From Glaciimonas sp. CA11.2 (GTDB lineage: Bacteria; Pseudomonadota; Gammaproteobacteria; Burkholderiales; Burkholderiaceae_D): a DNA stretch of 64,000 nucleotides. The notes below the pieces were generated by a model that was not told where the DNA came from, made no database searches, and saw only the letters and a list, made by a program, of their open reading frames with translations. The DNA lies in contig NZ_JAVIWL010000001.1 of the NCBI RefSeq assembly GCF_034314045.1, forward strand, positions 4,898,001-4,962,000. Reading direction: 5' to 3'. The translations under genes and the position numbers were made by a program. This document shows, one piece after another, positions 1 to 9,115 of the stretch. How positions within the stretch are numbered: position 1 is the first letter of the stretch; the number at the start of each line of letters is the position of its first letter.

Positions 1-392
1 ATTAACAAAGTGCCTCCGCGCAGGCTCTTGGCATTGCCCAGCGACGACACGGTGACATCGATATTCTGACCGGGCTGGGCGAATGAAGGCAGACTCGCCG
101 TTACCATGACTGCCGCAACATTTTTTAGCTGCATATTATTGCCCGCAGTGACCGAAATCCCCAATTGCGACAACATATTGCTTAGGCTCTGCGTAGTAAA
201 TGGCGTTTGCTGCGTTTGATCGCCTGTGCCATCCAGGCCAACCATCAATCCGTAACCAATCAACGGATTGTCACGAACGCCTTGAATGTTAACAAGTTCT
301 TTCAAGCGCTCTGCTTGTGCTGGCAGTGGACTGAGGAATGCACAGAAAAGAATGCTGACAAATAAAGCCGCACAAGTCTTACTCACGCGCAT
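1..392 (-). CDS. flgI: Flagellar P-ring protein FlgI (partial, N-terminal part)
   Basis: FlgI forms the periplasmic P ring around the flagellar rod in the peptidoglycan layer. Only about the first 130 residues are present; the 3' end lies beyond the left edge. The translation has a hydrophobic signal peptide ending in PLPAQA, then the family-typical [33 protein letters not shown] and [22 protein letters not shown] start at the ATG at 392 because it gives a compact signal peptide. An in-frame ATG at 437 would add 15 residues, and neither has a strong Shine-Dalgarno sequence. It follows flgH in the same direction; flgJ is expected beyond the edge. Confidence 0.93.
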   Translation of the reverse strand, partial: MRVSKTCAALFVSILFCAFLSPLPAQAERLKELVNIQGVRDNPLIGYGLMVGLDGTGDQTQQTPFTTQSLSNMLSQLGISVTAGNNMQLKNVAAVMVTASLPSFAQPGQNIDVTVSSLGNAKSLRGGTLL

Positions 393-452
393 TAGAATCG
401 GTAAGGAACAGTAGTCGGTAAGCTGCTTAGGATACATATTGGGAGCGCTAAC

Positions 453-1238
453 TCAGAACGGTAAGACATTGAGGAAGAAACGTTGCAGCCATCCCATGTT
501 CTGCGCTTCGTCGATATAGCCCTTTGCACTATATTCAATACGTGCATCAGCGACTTGATTGGACGATACCGTATTGCTGCCAGTAACGGTACGCGGATTG
601 ACTACGCCAGAAAAACGGATGAACTCAGTCCCTTGATTAATCATCATTTGCTTCTCGCCGCTGACTATTAAATTGCCATTACCCAGGACTTCAGTCACGG
701 TCACCGTAATTACACCGTTGAAGGTATTGGCCGCATTAGCACCGCCCTTCGCCACCAATGCACTCTTTCCATCGGCTCCGGCATCAAGACCACCGAACAA
801 GCCACCAAATAGTTTGGGAACTGCAGTGATCGCGGAACTAGCGCTACCGGTACGACTGGCATTGGTACCGGAATTCTTTGTGGCATTGACGTTTTCATTG
901 ACAACAATCGTCAAAATATCGCCGACATTACGCGGTCTTCTGTCTTCGAATAAAGCTTGTGATCCGTAGCCGGATTGAAAAATAGAGCCATTCACTGGCG
1001 CTACCGGACGGACTTCGGCACGTGCAGACATCGGCTGTTGTATCAACGGCTCACGCGGGATTTGCGCACAACCAGCCAATTGCGCAGTAAGTAGAACGAT
1101 TACACCCGCCAACCTGATGTGCAAATTGCTATGCTTATCAGTGCAGTTGTGCGTATTTTTCGCCTCGCAGGCAATCTCACGCGTACGGCTATATTTTCCT
1201 GCCAACCGATCCAGACCAGCGTTAACCACTTCCATCAT
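453..1238 (-). CDS. flgH: Flagellar L-ring lipoprotein FlgH
   Basis: FlgH is the outer-membrane L-ring protein that, with the P ring, forms the bushing for the rod. The lipobox LAGC is followed by an Ala/Gln-rich linker, then the FlgH core: [55 protein letters not shown] and [12 protein letters not shown], ending in FFLNVLPF. The start used here overlaps the flgG stop (TGATG), so it is translationally coupled, but it places about 50 residues before the lipid-modified Cys, long for a lipoprotein signal. A TTG codon at 1121, starting [11 protein letters not shown], would give a normal signal peptide and may be the real start. Confidence 0.95.
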   Translation of the reverse strand: MMEVVNAGLDRLAGKYSRTREIACEAKNTHNCTDKHSNLHIRLAGVIVLLTAQLAGCAQIPREPLIQQPMSARAEVRPVAPVNGSIFQSGYGSQALFEDRRPRNVGDILTIVVNENVNATKNSGTNASRTGSASSAITAVPKLFGGLFGGLDAGADGKSALVAKGGANAANTFNGVITVTVTEVLGNGNLIVSGEKQMMINQGTEFIRFSGVVNPRTVTGSNTVSSNQVADARIEYSAKGYIDEAQNMGWLQRFFLNVLPF

Positions 1239-2020
1239 CACAACTGCGTCAGTTTTTGTAACATTTGATCTGATGTAGTCACGGCCTTGCTATTGATTTC
1301 ATATGAGCGCTGAGTCTGAATCATGTTTACCAGCTCTTCCACCACGTTGACGTTGGAGCCTTCAACGTATCCCTGACTGAGCGTTCCACCGCCATTTTGG
1401 GCCGGCGCGGTTTGATTAGGACCTCCAGAAGCATCGGTTTCAATGTACAAATTTTCGCCCTGACTTTGTAAGCCGGTCGGATTCAGAAATGTCGCTAACT
1501 GGATTTGTCCCACCTGTACAGCAGCGGTGTTGCCCGGTTGCGTGACCGAAACAGTGCCGTCACGACCAATCGACATACTAGTAGCGTTTTGCGGCAAAAT
1601 AATTGCTGGTTGCATCGGAAAACCGCTGGCTGTTACCAATTGACCGTTCTGGTCAGTTTGAAACGAGCCATCGCGGGTATAAGCTGTTGTACCGTCTGGC
1701 ATCAAGACCTGAAAAAAGCCATCGCCGTTGATCGCGATATCCTTAGCGTTATCGGTCTTGGTCGGATTGCCCTGCGTATGGATTCTTTCAGTGGCCACCA
1801 CACGCACACCGGAGCCGACCTGCAAACCCGACGGCATGCGCGTCTGATCCGACGTCTGTCCACCCGCCTGGCGCAGGTTTTGATACATCAGATCTTCAAA
1901 TACAGCACGACTACGTTTAAATCCTGTAGTGCTGACGTTGGCAAGATTGTTGGAAATGACGTCGAGGTTGGTCTGTTGAGCGTCAAGACCGGTTTTAGCA
2001 ATCGAAAGGGAACGCAACAT
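1238..2020 (-). CDS. flgG: Flagellar distal rod protein FlgG
   Basis: FlgG builds the distal part of the flagellar rod. The 260 residues match the usual length. The N-terminus carries the rod/hook signature ([20 protein letters not shown] followed by [20 protein letters not shown]). The C-terminus has the matching motif [20 protein letters not shown] followed by [22 protein letters not shown] good Shine-Dalgarno (CAGGAG, 7 nt spacing) precedes the ATG. The stop overlaps the flgH start. About 195 bp separate it from flgF upstream. Confidence 0.97.
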   Translation of the reverse strand: MLRSLSIAKTGLDAQQTNLDVISNNLANVSTTGFKRSRAVFEDLMYQNLRQAGGQTSDQTRMPSGLQVGSGVRVVATERIHTQGNPTKTDNAKDIAINGDGFFQVLMPDGTTAYTRDGSFQTDQNGQLVTASGFPMQPAIILPQNATSMSIGRDGTVSVTQPGNTAAVQVGQIQLATFLNPTGLQSQGENLYIETDASGGPNQTAPAQNGGGTLSQGYVEGSNVNVVEELVNMIQTQRSYEINSKAVTTSDQMLQKLTQL

Positions 2021-2215
2021 CTAAAACTCCTGCAAGGTGGCCGAAGCCGTAATCAAATATTCTCGGGAAAGACTGGCTAGCTAGTCACCGGAACTGTGAA
2101 ATGTTCAATCCAGATCGGAACAATCAAACGTGGCAAAATTGCATAACTATTCAGCCTGTATTCAAGCGAAACGATGAGACTCAGATTCAGCTTAAGCCTC
2201 AACCACAACTCAACC

Positions 2216-2959
2216 TCAACTCATGCTCAGCAATTGATTGGCATGTTGATCGTTCGTATCGGCGCTCTGCACTACTTTCATCTGCATCTCAAACTGTCGT
2301 GCATTGTTGATCATGTCAACCATCACTTCGACCGGATTCACGTTGCTGCCTTCTATCGCACCCGAGGTAACAGTTACCGTTGGATCAGCTTCTGCGGCAG
2401 CCATCCCGTCACGCATACGAAACAAGCCATCATCGCCGCGCACTAAATCTGCGTTGGATGGCTTAACCAATTTCAACCGACCAACTCCCGCTGCGCCAGT
2501 GATCGGATCGCCCGCCCCCATAGCGGTAATCAATCCATCTTTGGTAATGCTGACAGTCGAACCCGGTGGCACGACCAGCGGACCGGCGTCGCCGATCACA
2601 GGTCGTTGATCCATGGTAGTCAATTCACCGCCAGCGCCAACCTGAAGATTGCCGACGCGTGTATACGCCTCCCCGCCATCGGATGCTTGTACTGCTAACC
2701 AGCCATTGCCATTGATGGCGACGTCCAATGCGCGACCAGTTTCTGTAATCGGACCATTGCGCATATCGGCTCCAGGCGTTGATGCCACTACAAACGACCT
2801 GGTTGCCGCACCTTCGCCGACTACCGGCACCGCGCGGAAGTTGTTGAGTTGCGCCCGAAAACCGGCAGTTGAGACGTTCGCCATATTGTTCGCTATGGAA
2901 GCTTGTTGCTCCATAGTTTGCTTGGCGCCGCTCATGGCGACATAAATCATCCGATCCAT
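2216..2959 (-). CDS. flgF: Flagellar proximal rod protein FlgF
   Basis: FlgF is one of the proximal rod proteins secreted by the flagellar type III apparatus. It has 247 residues, the normal length. The N-terminal MIYVAMSGAKQTMEQQASIA and ANNMANVSTAGFRAQLNNFR, and the C-terminal GAIEGSNVNPVEVMVDMINN and ARQFEMQMKVVQ, are the flagellar basal-body rod signatures. It sits between flgE and flgG in canonical order. The start has a GAGAG-type ribosome-binding sequence upstream. Confidence 0.96.
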   Translation of the reverse strand: MDRMIYVAMSGAKQTMEQQASIANNMANVSTAGFRAQLNNFRAVPVVGEGAATRSFVVASTPGADMRNGPITETGRALDVAINGNGWLAVQASDGGEAYTRVGNLQVGAGGELTTMDQRPVIGDAGPLVVPPGSTVSITKDGLITAMGAGDPITGAAGVGRLKLVKPSNADLVRGDDGLFRMRDGMAAAEADPTVTVTSGAIEGSNVNPVEVMVDMINNARQFEMQMKVVQSADTNDQHANQLLSMS

Positions 2960-3053
2960 GATGCACTCTCTTTACATTGCGCTGCGCGGAGTTCATCAGA
3001 CCAGTGATGACAGCATGAATCAAACGTCAGCAGGTGTAGTGATGGCAACTTCA

Positions 3054-4343
3054 TTAGCGCATGCTCACCAAGGTCTGCATGACCTGATCTTGCGTCTTGA
3101 CTGTTTGTGCATTGGCTTGATATGTGCGCTGTGCAATGATCATATTCACCAGCTCGCTAGTCAAGTCAACATTAGATGCTTCCAGCGCGCCGGAACGTAA
3201 TGCTCCTACTTTGCTACCGACACCTGGCGCGCCAGTCAGCGGCTGACCGGAGGCAGCAGTTTCCGAATAGCCATTGTCGCCAGTAGGCACCAAGCCATCA
3301 GGGTTGGCAAATGCGCTCAATACGATTTGCCCCAGTGACTTGGTTTGCTCATTTGAATATTTGCCGGTAACCGTACCGTCCGGATTAATCGCAAAAGCGG
3401 TCAACGTACCCGAAGTGTAGCCATTTTGATTCTGGTTTTTGGCCTCACTGACATTCCCAAACTGACTAGTGCTAGTGATATCCATGCTGAACGCTAATGG
3501 GGTTGACCCGTTACCGAAATCCAGACCTGCAAAATTTATTTTCCCACCAGCCGGGCTAGTCGGTTGGCCCGCTGCATCAACGGCTAGTTTTCCGTTAGTG
3601 TCAAAGGCAATGGCACTCAGTGCGGCACCACCGCTTGATGGCTTGGTCGCATCAGTGGCGTCAGGCGCCACTTTTGCACCGTTAGCATCTAGCGGCCAGC
3701 CGTCGGCCGTGGCGTACATACTCCACGCGTTAGCACCAGTTTTAACAAAATAGGTTGAAATTTCGTGTGAGTTACCGAGCGAATCAAACACCGTTGTCGC
3801 ATTGGGATAGTTGTAAGTCGTCGAATCCGTAGCGTCGAATGGTGTTTTGATCGGGACCGCACTGCGCGAATCCAAATTGAATTGCGACACAATAGCGGTA
3901 GTCGATTTTGGTGCCATGGCAACTTGCGGTATCTGTAGCGCCGTTGGATTGCCACCACTCAAAGTACCGCTGGCGGTGACAGGATAGCCAGTCAGACGCA
4001 GACCGCTTGCGCTGACGATATAGTTATCTTTATCCACATTGAACTGGCCATTGCGTGAATAGGATATTTCGCCACTAGGACTAGCCAGACGAAAAAATCC
4101 ATCCCCGCCCGTGATCGCCATATCGAGTGCTCGTGTGCTGGTCTGAACTGCACCTTGCGTGAAATTTTGCGTAATACCGGCAACATGCGTCCCCAGACCG
4201 ACCCGTGAACCTGCATAGACATCAGCGAACAAAACACTACCTGTCTTAAATCCAACGGTCCCCGAGTTGGCAACGTTATTGCCGATAACATCGAGATTAT
4301 TAGATGCGGCATTTAAGCCGCTTACTCCCTGTGCAAAACCCAT
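3054..4343 (-). CDS. flgE: Flagellar hook protein FlgE
   Basis: FlgE polymerises into the hook, the universal joint between rod and filament. The 429-residue product starts MGFAQGVSGLNAASNNLDVI and GNNVANSGTVGFKTGSVLFA and ends with GALEASNVDLTSELVNMIIA and QRTYQANAQTVKTQDQVMQT, the paired terminal helices of the hook/rod family. The middle is a long variable Ser/Thr/Gly-rich surface domain. The Shine-Dalgarno AAGGAA lies close before the ATG. It lies just downstream of flgD, whose product caps the growing hook. Confidence 0.97.
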   Translation of the reverse strand: MGFAQGVSGLNAASNNLDVIGNNVANSGTVGFKTGSVLFADVYAGSRVGLGTHVAGITQNFTQGAVQTSTRALDMAITGGDGFFRLASPSGEISYSRNGQFNVDKDNYIVSASGLRLTGYPVTASGTLSGGNPTALQIPQVAMAPKSTTAIVSQFNLDSRSAVPIKTPFDATDSTTYNYPNATTVFDSLGNSHEISTYFVKTGANAWSMYATADGWPLDANGAKVAPDATDATKPSSGGAALSAIAFDTNGKLAVDAAGQPTSPAGGKINFAGLDFGNGSTPLAFSMDITSTSQFGNVSEAKNQNQNGYTSGTLTAFAINPDGTVTGKYSNEQTKSLGQIVLSAFANPDGLVPTGDNGYSETAASGQPLTGAPGVGSKVGALRSGALEASNVDLTSELVNMIIAQRTYQANAQTVKTQDQVMQTLVSMR

Positions 4344-4442
4344 TGTGTTTCCTTTTCGGATTGATTGTAAACAACCTAATTTTTTACCATCGCTAACCCG
4401 GCGTTATGCCATGAACCACGATGAAGATGGTGACAGACCCAA

Positions 4443-5105
4443 TTACAAAATCAACTTAACATCACTCAAACTGACTTTGGCTGGCTTGCCCACATCTAGC
4501 GAAACCGACCCGCCGCTCTGCACAACGCTGGCCACATTCTCGTACGTGAGCGTATTTGCTGCGACTTTGTCGACCCCAGAAGTACCTGCAACACTGATCG
4601 TGTAATTGCCATCCGCCAATTCCGTTCCGGCATCGCTCTTGCCATCCCACACCATATTGGTAACTCCCATTGGCTGCGCGCCAAGATCAAAGGTACGCAC
4701 GACATCACCTTTGGCATTGGTCACGCTGACACTGACCTTATCGGCAGAGCCCAGCATTTCTACGCCAAATTTAGTATCGCTACCGCTTACATATTTGATG
4801 TCTTGACCCGGTACCAACACCGTCCGACCGATCAACGACGCCGCTTGTAGCGCCTGGTTGGCCCCACTTTGATTCACCAGCGAATCCAGCGTCGCATTGA
4901 GTTTTTCGATCCCACTGACGGTGCTCATCTGGGCTAATTGCGAGGTAAGCTGGGCATTGTCGAGCGGATTAAGTGGGTCCTGATTATTCAATTGCGTGAC
5001 GAGTAATTTAAGAAAGCGTTGTTCACTGTCAGCGGTCGATGTACCGTTTAGCGATGCCGTTGCAGAAGACTGAGCGTCGAGTGAATTTGTTGCGGTAATT
5101 GCCAT
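4443..5105 (-). CDS. flgD: Flagellar hook-capping protein FlgD
   Basis: FlgD is the scaffold/cap that directs FlgE assembly and is discarded when the hook is complete. The conserved N-terminal block reads RFLKLLVTQLNNQDPLNPLD then NAQLTSQLAQMSTVSGIEKL; the FlgD Ig-like region follows, with GAQPMGVTNMVWDGKSDAGT. I start at the ATG at 5105 (MAITATNSLD; 220 residues) because an AGGA Shine-Dalgarno lies 9 nt upstream. A longer frame to 5252 exists, but its extra 49 residues have no family character. Confidence 0.95.
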   Translation of the reverse strand: MAITATNSLDAQSSATASLNGTSTADSEQRFLKLLVTQLNNQDPLNPLDNAQLTSQLAQMSTVSGIEKLNATLDSLVNQSGANQALQAASLIGRTVLVPGQDIKYVSGSDTKFGVEMLGSADKVSVSVTNAKGDVVRTFDLGAQPMGVTNMVWDGKSDAGTELADGNYTISVAGTSGVDKVAANTLTYENVASVVQSGGSVSLDVGKPAKVSLSDVKLIL

Positions 5106-5271
5106 AAATTTTTCCTGAATCGAACGAAGAAGAAAGCACCGCGTAAAAAACGCGTAATGCACTATTCTGAGTTGCGTGAGCTGGGCTAAATAGTCCTGTT
5201 CTAAATAAGCTGATAGTAAGTAATCTGGTATTACGTGATGAGCTCGCTTCAAGTGATATCTCGCTATTGCT

Positions 5272-5685
5272 TTATTGGCCGATCGTCAGGGTTTTTAGCA
5301 TCATGGTCTTTGCGGTATTCAAGACTTCCACGTTCGCTTGATAGGACCGCGATGCCGACATCATATTGACCATTTCCTCGACCACATTGACGTTCGGCAT
5401 TGTGACGTAACCATCTGCGGCGGCCATTGGATTTTTAGGGTCGTACACCATCCGCATGGGCGACTGATCCTCCACTACACCTGCAACTTTGACGCCACCG
5501 ATATCGCTTTGATTCGATGATGCGACTTCAAACATGACTTGCTTGGCCCGGTAAGGTTTACCGTCGGGGCCGCTCACGCTATCGGCATTGGCAAGATTGC
5601 TGGCGGTGACGTTCATACGTTGCGATTGCGCGCTCATGGCAGAACCAGCAACATCGAAAATACTCATGGAAACATTCGACGGCAT
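5272..5685 (-). CDS. flgC: Flagellar proximal rod protein FlgC
   Basis: FlgC is a small proximal rod component. The 137 residues fit the family. The N-terminal motif is [20 protein letters not shown] then [22 protein letters not shown] segment is typical of FlgC, and the C-terminal [20 protein letters not shown] and [13 protein letters not shown] complete the pattern. An AAGGA Shine-Dalgarno lies 7 nt before the ATG at 5685. It is placed between flgB and flgD as in other bacteria. Confidence 0.96.
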   Translation of the reverse strand: MPSNVSMSIFDVAGSAMSAQSQRMNVTASNLANADSVSGPDGKPYRAKQVMFEVASSNQSDIGGVKVAGVVEDQSPMRMVYDPKNPMAAADGYVTMPNVNVVEEMVNMMSASRSYQANVEVLNTAKTMMLKTLTIGQ

Positions 5686-5780
5686 GTGCTTATCCTTTCG
5701 TAACTAGGTGCTGACATCTCTATGTCAGTTTATGACTTCGGCCATTTGCCGACCGTCTTATTGGTACTTCCAATAAGACA

Positions 5781-6185
5781 TTACTGCACCGCCGATAGCA
5801 TTGATTTAATTTGCGCACTAATCACGGTCAGACTAGATTCGTAGTGCAACGCGTTATCAGCAAAATTGACACGCTCAACATCCATTTCTACTGTATTGCC
5901 ATCGATACTGGATTGGGTGGGAATCCGATACAGTAAATCTGTATCGTTGCTAAGCGTTTGCTCACCTGCCAAATGCCGGGAAGAAGTCGTTGTCATAGAA
6001 AGCGATTCAGATTGCCGTCCACGCTCAACTGCCTGCGTCAACGTGCTGCTGAAATCGAAATCGCGCGCTTTGTAATTAGGCGTGTCTGCATGGGCGATAT
6101 TGACCGACAAAACCTCTTGCCGCCGAGCGCGCAAATTGAGCGCCTCCTGCTGAAACCGAAGTGCATTATCAAGTCTGTCGACCAT
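5781..6185 (-). CDS. flgB: Flagellar proximal rod protein FlgB
   Basis: FlgB is the first rod subunit in the basal body. The 134-residue protein begins MVDRLDNALRFQQEALNLRA and RRQEVLSVNIAHADTPNYKA then RDFDF, the FlgB signature. It ends in the amphipathic helix ALHYESSLTVISAQIKSMLS. It is the first gene of the minus-strand flgBCDEFGHI operon and diverges from flgA across about 440 bp. Confidence 0.96.
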   Translation of the reverse strand: MVDRLDNALRFQQEALNLRARRQEVLSVNIAHADTPNYKARDFDFSSTLTQAVERGRQSESLSMTTTSSRHLAGEQTLSNDTDLLYRIPTQSSIDGNTVEMDVERVNFADNALHYESSLTVISAQIKSMLSAVQ

Positions 6186-6621
6186 GTTTCCATCCTATAA
6201 ATTAACCGCCCTGCCTACATCCCGAGTGCATTCCGATCTTGGCTATCCAAGTAAACCAACCGCGATAAGATCGCGTAATTTTCCTAGACCTTTTGATGAA
6301 AACAATTATAGGTAGCGCGACGCCATCCCAATCGCTAGAACAAGAAGAGAATGTCAATCCAATTCACACTTTGCAGGGACCAATGCATTTGTCCGTGCAT
6401 GCGTTTTAGATCGTAGGTAAGCCCGATTACCCAAACAAGACTGCGATCACTTGCCTCTTCAACGGTTGGTGCGAATCGAATATTCCGTAAAATCAAGGCA
6501 ACTGACTGGTGCGCCAGTGATCACCGATCCAAAATCGGCAAAAGTGCCGTTTTCACCGGCGTGCGCACCACCATCAACAGATGATTTAATCAAATATATT
6601 ACCCAGAGCGAGGCTGCATCA
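6186..6621. promoter_or_regulatory. Divergent flgB/flgA intergenic region
   Basis: This region separates the flgB-led operon from flgA and must hold both promoters. I looked for a sigma-54 pair (GG-N10-GC) and a FliA-type promoter on each strand and could not recognise a convincing match. The plus-strand frame is open from 6451 and reaches into flgA, but that part has no family similarity and is probably untranslated. Confidence 0.4.
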
Positions 6622-7437
6622 ATGCACCTGCATCGACAAAATCGACGGCAATCACGATCATTCCGCACGCAGCTTTGCGTCCTTTTACGCTTTAGCGTGG
6701 ACCTGCTAGCTGCTGTCATGAGTATGCTTCTGGTTGCGAATCACTCTTACGCTAGTACACAAAGAGCTACGCCGCTTAGCGGTAATGCGCTGCCGATCAT
6801 TAAGGCATTTTTGTTAAATCAGGCTGCTGGGCTGCCCGGAAAAATTGTTATTACAGTCGATACCCCGATGTCCGGCGCATTGCCGCCGTGCGATGCGCCC
6901 GAGCCATTTTTACCAAGCGGCGCAAAAGTATGGGGCCGCGTATCCGTAGGCATCCGCTGTAATGGTGTCTTACCCGTCGCCGCGACGTCGATCAATGCGC
7001 CCGCTCCTCAAGCGCAACAGGCGTGGACACGCTACGTGCCGGCCTATGTCGCAGTCATCGCCAATTATGTTGTCGCAACCCGTGCGATCAATGCGGGGGA
7101 AACATTGCGCGCTGGTGACTTCAGTTTGCACGAAGGCGATCTCTCCATGCTGCCACCCAATATTCTGACTAACGTTGAACAAATTAATGGCATGGTCGCA
7201 CTCAATCGCATTGCGTTGGGCGCGCCAGTGCGACCAGAACTATTGCGTGGCGTGGTCGTTATACAGTCGGGACAAAACGTCAAGGTAATGGCAACAGGAA
7301 CCGGATTTGTCGCCAGTACCGAAGGTCGCGCCATGACTAGCGCAGCCATCGGTTCCCGACTACAAGTCAAGACCGTCAGTGGCCAAATGGTCAGCGGTAA
7401 AGTGCGCGCGGACGGCAGTGTTGATTTACTATATTAG
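6622..7437 (+). CDS. flgA: Flagellar P-ring chaperone FlgA
   Basis: FlgA is the periplasmic chaperone needed for FlgI to assemble the P ring. The C-terminal half carries the SAF-type domain: VVATRAINAGETLRAGDFSL, then GMVALNRIALGAPVRPELLR, VVIQSGQNVKVMATGTGF and VSGKVRADGSVDLLY. I start at the ATG at 6622 (271 residues) because GAGG lies 8 nt upstream and a basic stretch plus a hydrophobic segment (about residues 23-45) then forms an N-terminal export signal. An in-frame ATG at 6451 would give 328 residues with an implausible cytoplasmic leader. Confidence 0.92.
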   Translation: MHLHRQNRRQSRSFRTQLCVLLRFSVDLLAAVMSMLLVANHSYASTQRATPLSGNALPIIKAFLLNQAAGLPGKIVITVDTPMSGALPPCDAPEPFLPSGAKVWGRVSVGIRCNGVLPVAATSINAPAPQAQQAWTRYVPAYVAVIANYVVATRAINAGETLRAGDFSLHEGDLSMLPPNILTNVEQINGMVALNRIALGAPVRPELLRGVVVIQSGQNVKVMATGTGFVASTEGRAMTSAAIGSRLQVKTVSGQMVSGKVRADGSVDLLY

Positions 7438-7461
7438 TCCAATGACTATTCGCTATAGTGG

Positions 7462-7541
7462 GATAGCAAACATCAAGTTGATAACCCAAAAGTATCGACA
7501 ATGGCATAAGTTGTCAACTTAACATCAATAAAAAAGCTATC
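7462..7541. repeat. Nested inverted repeat between flgA and flgM
   Basis: Two inverted-repeat arms are nested here. GATAGC (7462-7467) pairs with GCTATC (7536-7541), and inside it AAGTTGA (7475-7481) pairs with TCAACTT (7514-7520). The arrangement lies just after the flgA stop and just before the flgM promoter. It could be a terminator-like fold for flgA or a protein-binding site. There is an A-run inside the right flank but no classical T-tract after the stem. Confidence 0.4.
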
Positions 7542-7566
7542 TCGCTCCCTACACGAACAACCAGAC

Positions 7567-7593
7567 TAAAGTTTTTCAACCAACTGCCGTTAT
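7567..7593 (+). promoter_or_regulatory. FliA (sigma-28) promoter for flgMN
   Basis: The -35 element TAAAGTTT (7567-7574) is identical to the sigma-28 consensus. An 11-nt spacer follows, then the -10 element GCCGTTAT (7586-7593), matching GCCGATAA at six of eight positions. It lies 27 nt upstream of the flgM start. This fits the known logic in which the anti-sigma factor gene flgM is itself a late, FliA-driven gene. Confidence 0.85.
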
Positions 7594-7620
7594 ACCGTTG
7601 AGATCCTCTGAGGAAATATT

Positions 7621-7977
7621 TTGAAAATCAATCTACCCATTAATTCGGCAAATAGTATCGTTAGCCCTGCCTCTGGCATCAACAAGCCAAACTATAGTCG
7701 CGTTCAGGGGAGTAATCCCCCTGCTACGACAGCGACCAACGTTGTCGATACCGCCTCCGGCCTACCGAATAACCCCAGTTCGCTGACAAACCAGGTGCGT
7801 GAATTGCAAAATCAACTGGTGCAACCAAGCAATGGCGATTTCGATGCTGCCAAGGTGGAAAAAATCCGTCAGGCTATCAGCGAAGGGCATTATCAGGTAA
7901 ATGCAGGCAAAATCGCTGACGGTCTGCTGGACACGGTAAGGGACTTACTAAAAACGTCAGCCGAACCGAACCAATAA
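7621..7977 (+). CDS. flgM: Anti-sigma-28 factor FlgM
   Basis: FlgM binds and inhibits the flagellar sigma factor FliA until it is exported through the completed hook-basal body. The 118-residue product has the disordered Ser/Asn/Pro-rich N-terminal half and the conserved C-terminal FliA-binding region (DAAKVEKIRQAISEGHYQVN then AGKIADGLLDTVRDLL). It begins with TTG, with a clear Shine-Dalgarno TGAGGA 7 nt upstream. A FliA promoter lies just before it and flgN follows after 21 nt. Confidence 0.95.
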   Translation: MKINLPINSANSIVSPASGINKPNYSRVQGSNPPATTATNVVDTASGLPNNPSSLTNQVRELQNQLVQPSNGDFDAAKVEKIRQAISEGHYQVNAGKIADGLLDTVRDLLKTSAEPNQ

Positions 7978-7998
7978 TTTGGGTCACCTGGTAACTTT

Positions 7999-8457
7999 AT
8001 GAGCAGACATCACATCAGCCTTATGGATGAGGAACGCGCCGCTATGGAAGCGTTTCTGGCGTTACTCGAGCAAGAGGCGCAAGCCTTGATCGGTGGCAAA
8101 TTCTCGGATTTGGCGTTGTTGACAGAGCGCAAAGGACAATTGGCTGATCGTATCGCTGTCCTTGACCATGAGCGCGAGCAACAATTGCAAGAACTGGGTT
8201 ATCCGACCAATCGCGCAGGTGCAGATGCGGCAGCCGCGGCTGGCGGCGATGGCTTGCAACGCGCTTGGCAGAGACTGTTGTCATGCGCGGCGACATCACG
8301 CGACCTGAATCACCGAAACGGTATTCTGATCCATACTCATCTGGAGTTCAGTCGTAATGCAATTAATTTTTTAAGCGCCTGCGGACAATCTCTGTACGGT
8401 CCCGATGGACAGCACAGGGTTGGGCGAGGAGTTGGTAAAAGCCTCGCTTCAGGCTGA
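7999..8457 (+). CDS. flgN: Flagellar export chaperone FlgN
   Basis: FlgN is the cytoplasmic chaperone for the hook-filament junction proteins FlgK and FlgL. The 152-residue protein is mostly helical. It has the FlgN-type N-terminal helix (EERAAMEAFLALLEQEAQAL), the segment LALLTERKGQLADRIAVLDH, and the later NHRNGILIHTHLEFSRNAIN typical of the family. It is co-transcribed with flgM and ends convergently with flhE. Function rests on position and family pattern. Confidence 0.9.
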   Translation: MSRHHISLMDEERAAMEAFLALLEQEAQALIGGKFSDLALLTERKGQLADRIAVLDHEREQQLQELGYPTNRAGADAAAAAGGDGLQRAWQRLLSCAATSRDLNHRNGILIHTHLEFSRNAINFLSACGQSLYGPDGQHRVGRGVGKSLASG

Positions 8458-8520
8458 AACACGCTCCTATATCGGCCCTTAATATCAGATACCACAATTG
8501 GCACGGTTAGTATTAAGTGG

Positions 8521-9114
8521 TTATTCGTAATTCATGGTGACCTGACCCGATTGCCCCTGCAATCCTGGTGTCAAAGCCCCTCTCCCGCTGATCACAAAAG
8601 CAAACGTAAAATTTGAATAGGCGTTATCGCCATCAAAAGCTTCAGTGGACCCGCTCGCACGGCTCAAGCCAACACATCGGGTTGCATTACATAAATAGGC
8701 TAGTAATCCAACTGGAGGCGGCGACATGAAGGCGTACCGCCAACTAACTTTACGTGCTGTAGCGTTGTTTTTGATAGTTCCATAAGGCTTAATCTGACCG
8801 GACTCGACTGCTTCACCACGTTGGAAAATGGCCGGTAGTGAGATTGATCCGGTCCACGAACCGTTGACCCTTTTGTTTAACGCCTCCTTAAATCGGCTAT
8901 CTCCACCTGATTTATACCGCTTCAACGGATCGTTAGCCGCGGTGTCATAACGCTGTAAATAGCGCGCTAAAGGTATCGCATCGGGTGCGGTTTCCGTGGC
9001 GTTAGCAGGCGTAGAACCCACCATTAAAAAAAATAAAAGCCACGTTCCACTGCCTGCCTTTGCCCATTTTCCATGCGCGGAATGTACGCTTTTTTTCTCG
9101 TATTGTTGACGCAT
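8521..9114 (-). CDS. flhE: Flagellar protein FlhE
   Basis: FlhE is a periplasmic protein linked to flagellar export-gate control in enteric bacteria. Here the C-terminal 110 residues carry its hallmarks: SWRYAFMSPPPVGLLAYLCN with the Cys pair in LCNATRCVGL, then SRASGSTEAFDGDNAYSNFT, and a final GLQGQSGQVTMNYE. A hydrophobic export signal (GTWLLFFLMVGSTPANA) is visible after a basic N-terminus. I start at 9114 because GGAGGT lies 8 nt upstream and the start is 1 nt past the fliA stop, so translation is probably coupled. At 197 residues it is longer than enteric FlhE (about 130). The extra part between signal and core (residues about 45-90) is unassigned. Confidence 0.88.
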   Translation of the reverse strand: MRQQYEKKSVHSAHGKWAKAGSGTWLLFFLMVGSTPANATETAPDAIPLARYLQRYDTAANDPLKRYKSGGDSRFKEALNKRVNGSWTGSISLPAIFQRGEAVESGQIKPYGTIKNNATARKVSWRYAFMSPPPVGLLAYLCNATRCVGLSRASGSTEAFDGDNAYSNFTFAFVISGRGALTPGLQGQSGQVTMNYE

Positions 9115-9115
9115 A

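Noticed and set aside
601..607. DST at FlhF residues 602-604 as the first catalytic Asp of a transposase triad
   Set aside because: Numbers refer to FlhF residues, not bases. By its place after the AYMLHGGLLL segment it aligns better with a later non-catalytic loop, so I do not claim an intact DDE triad.
5106..5252. Long N-terminal extension of FlgD
   Set aside because: The added residues do not resemble FlgD, and a good Shine-Dalgarno precedes the internal ATG at 5105.
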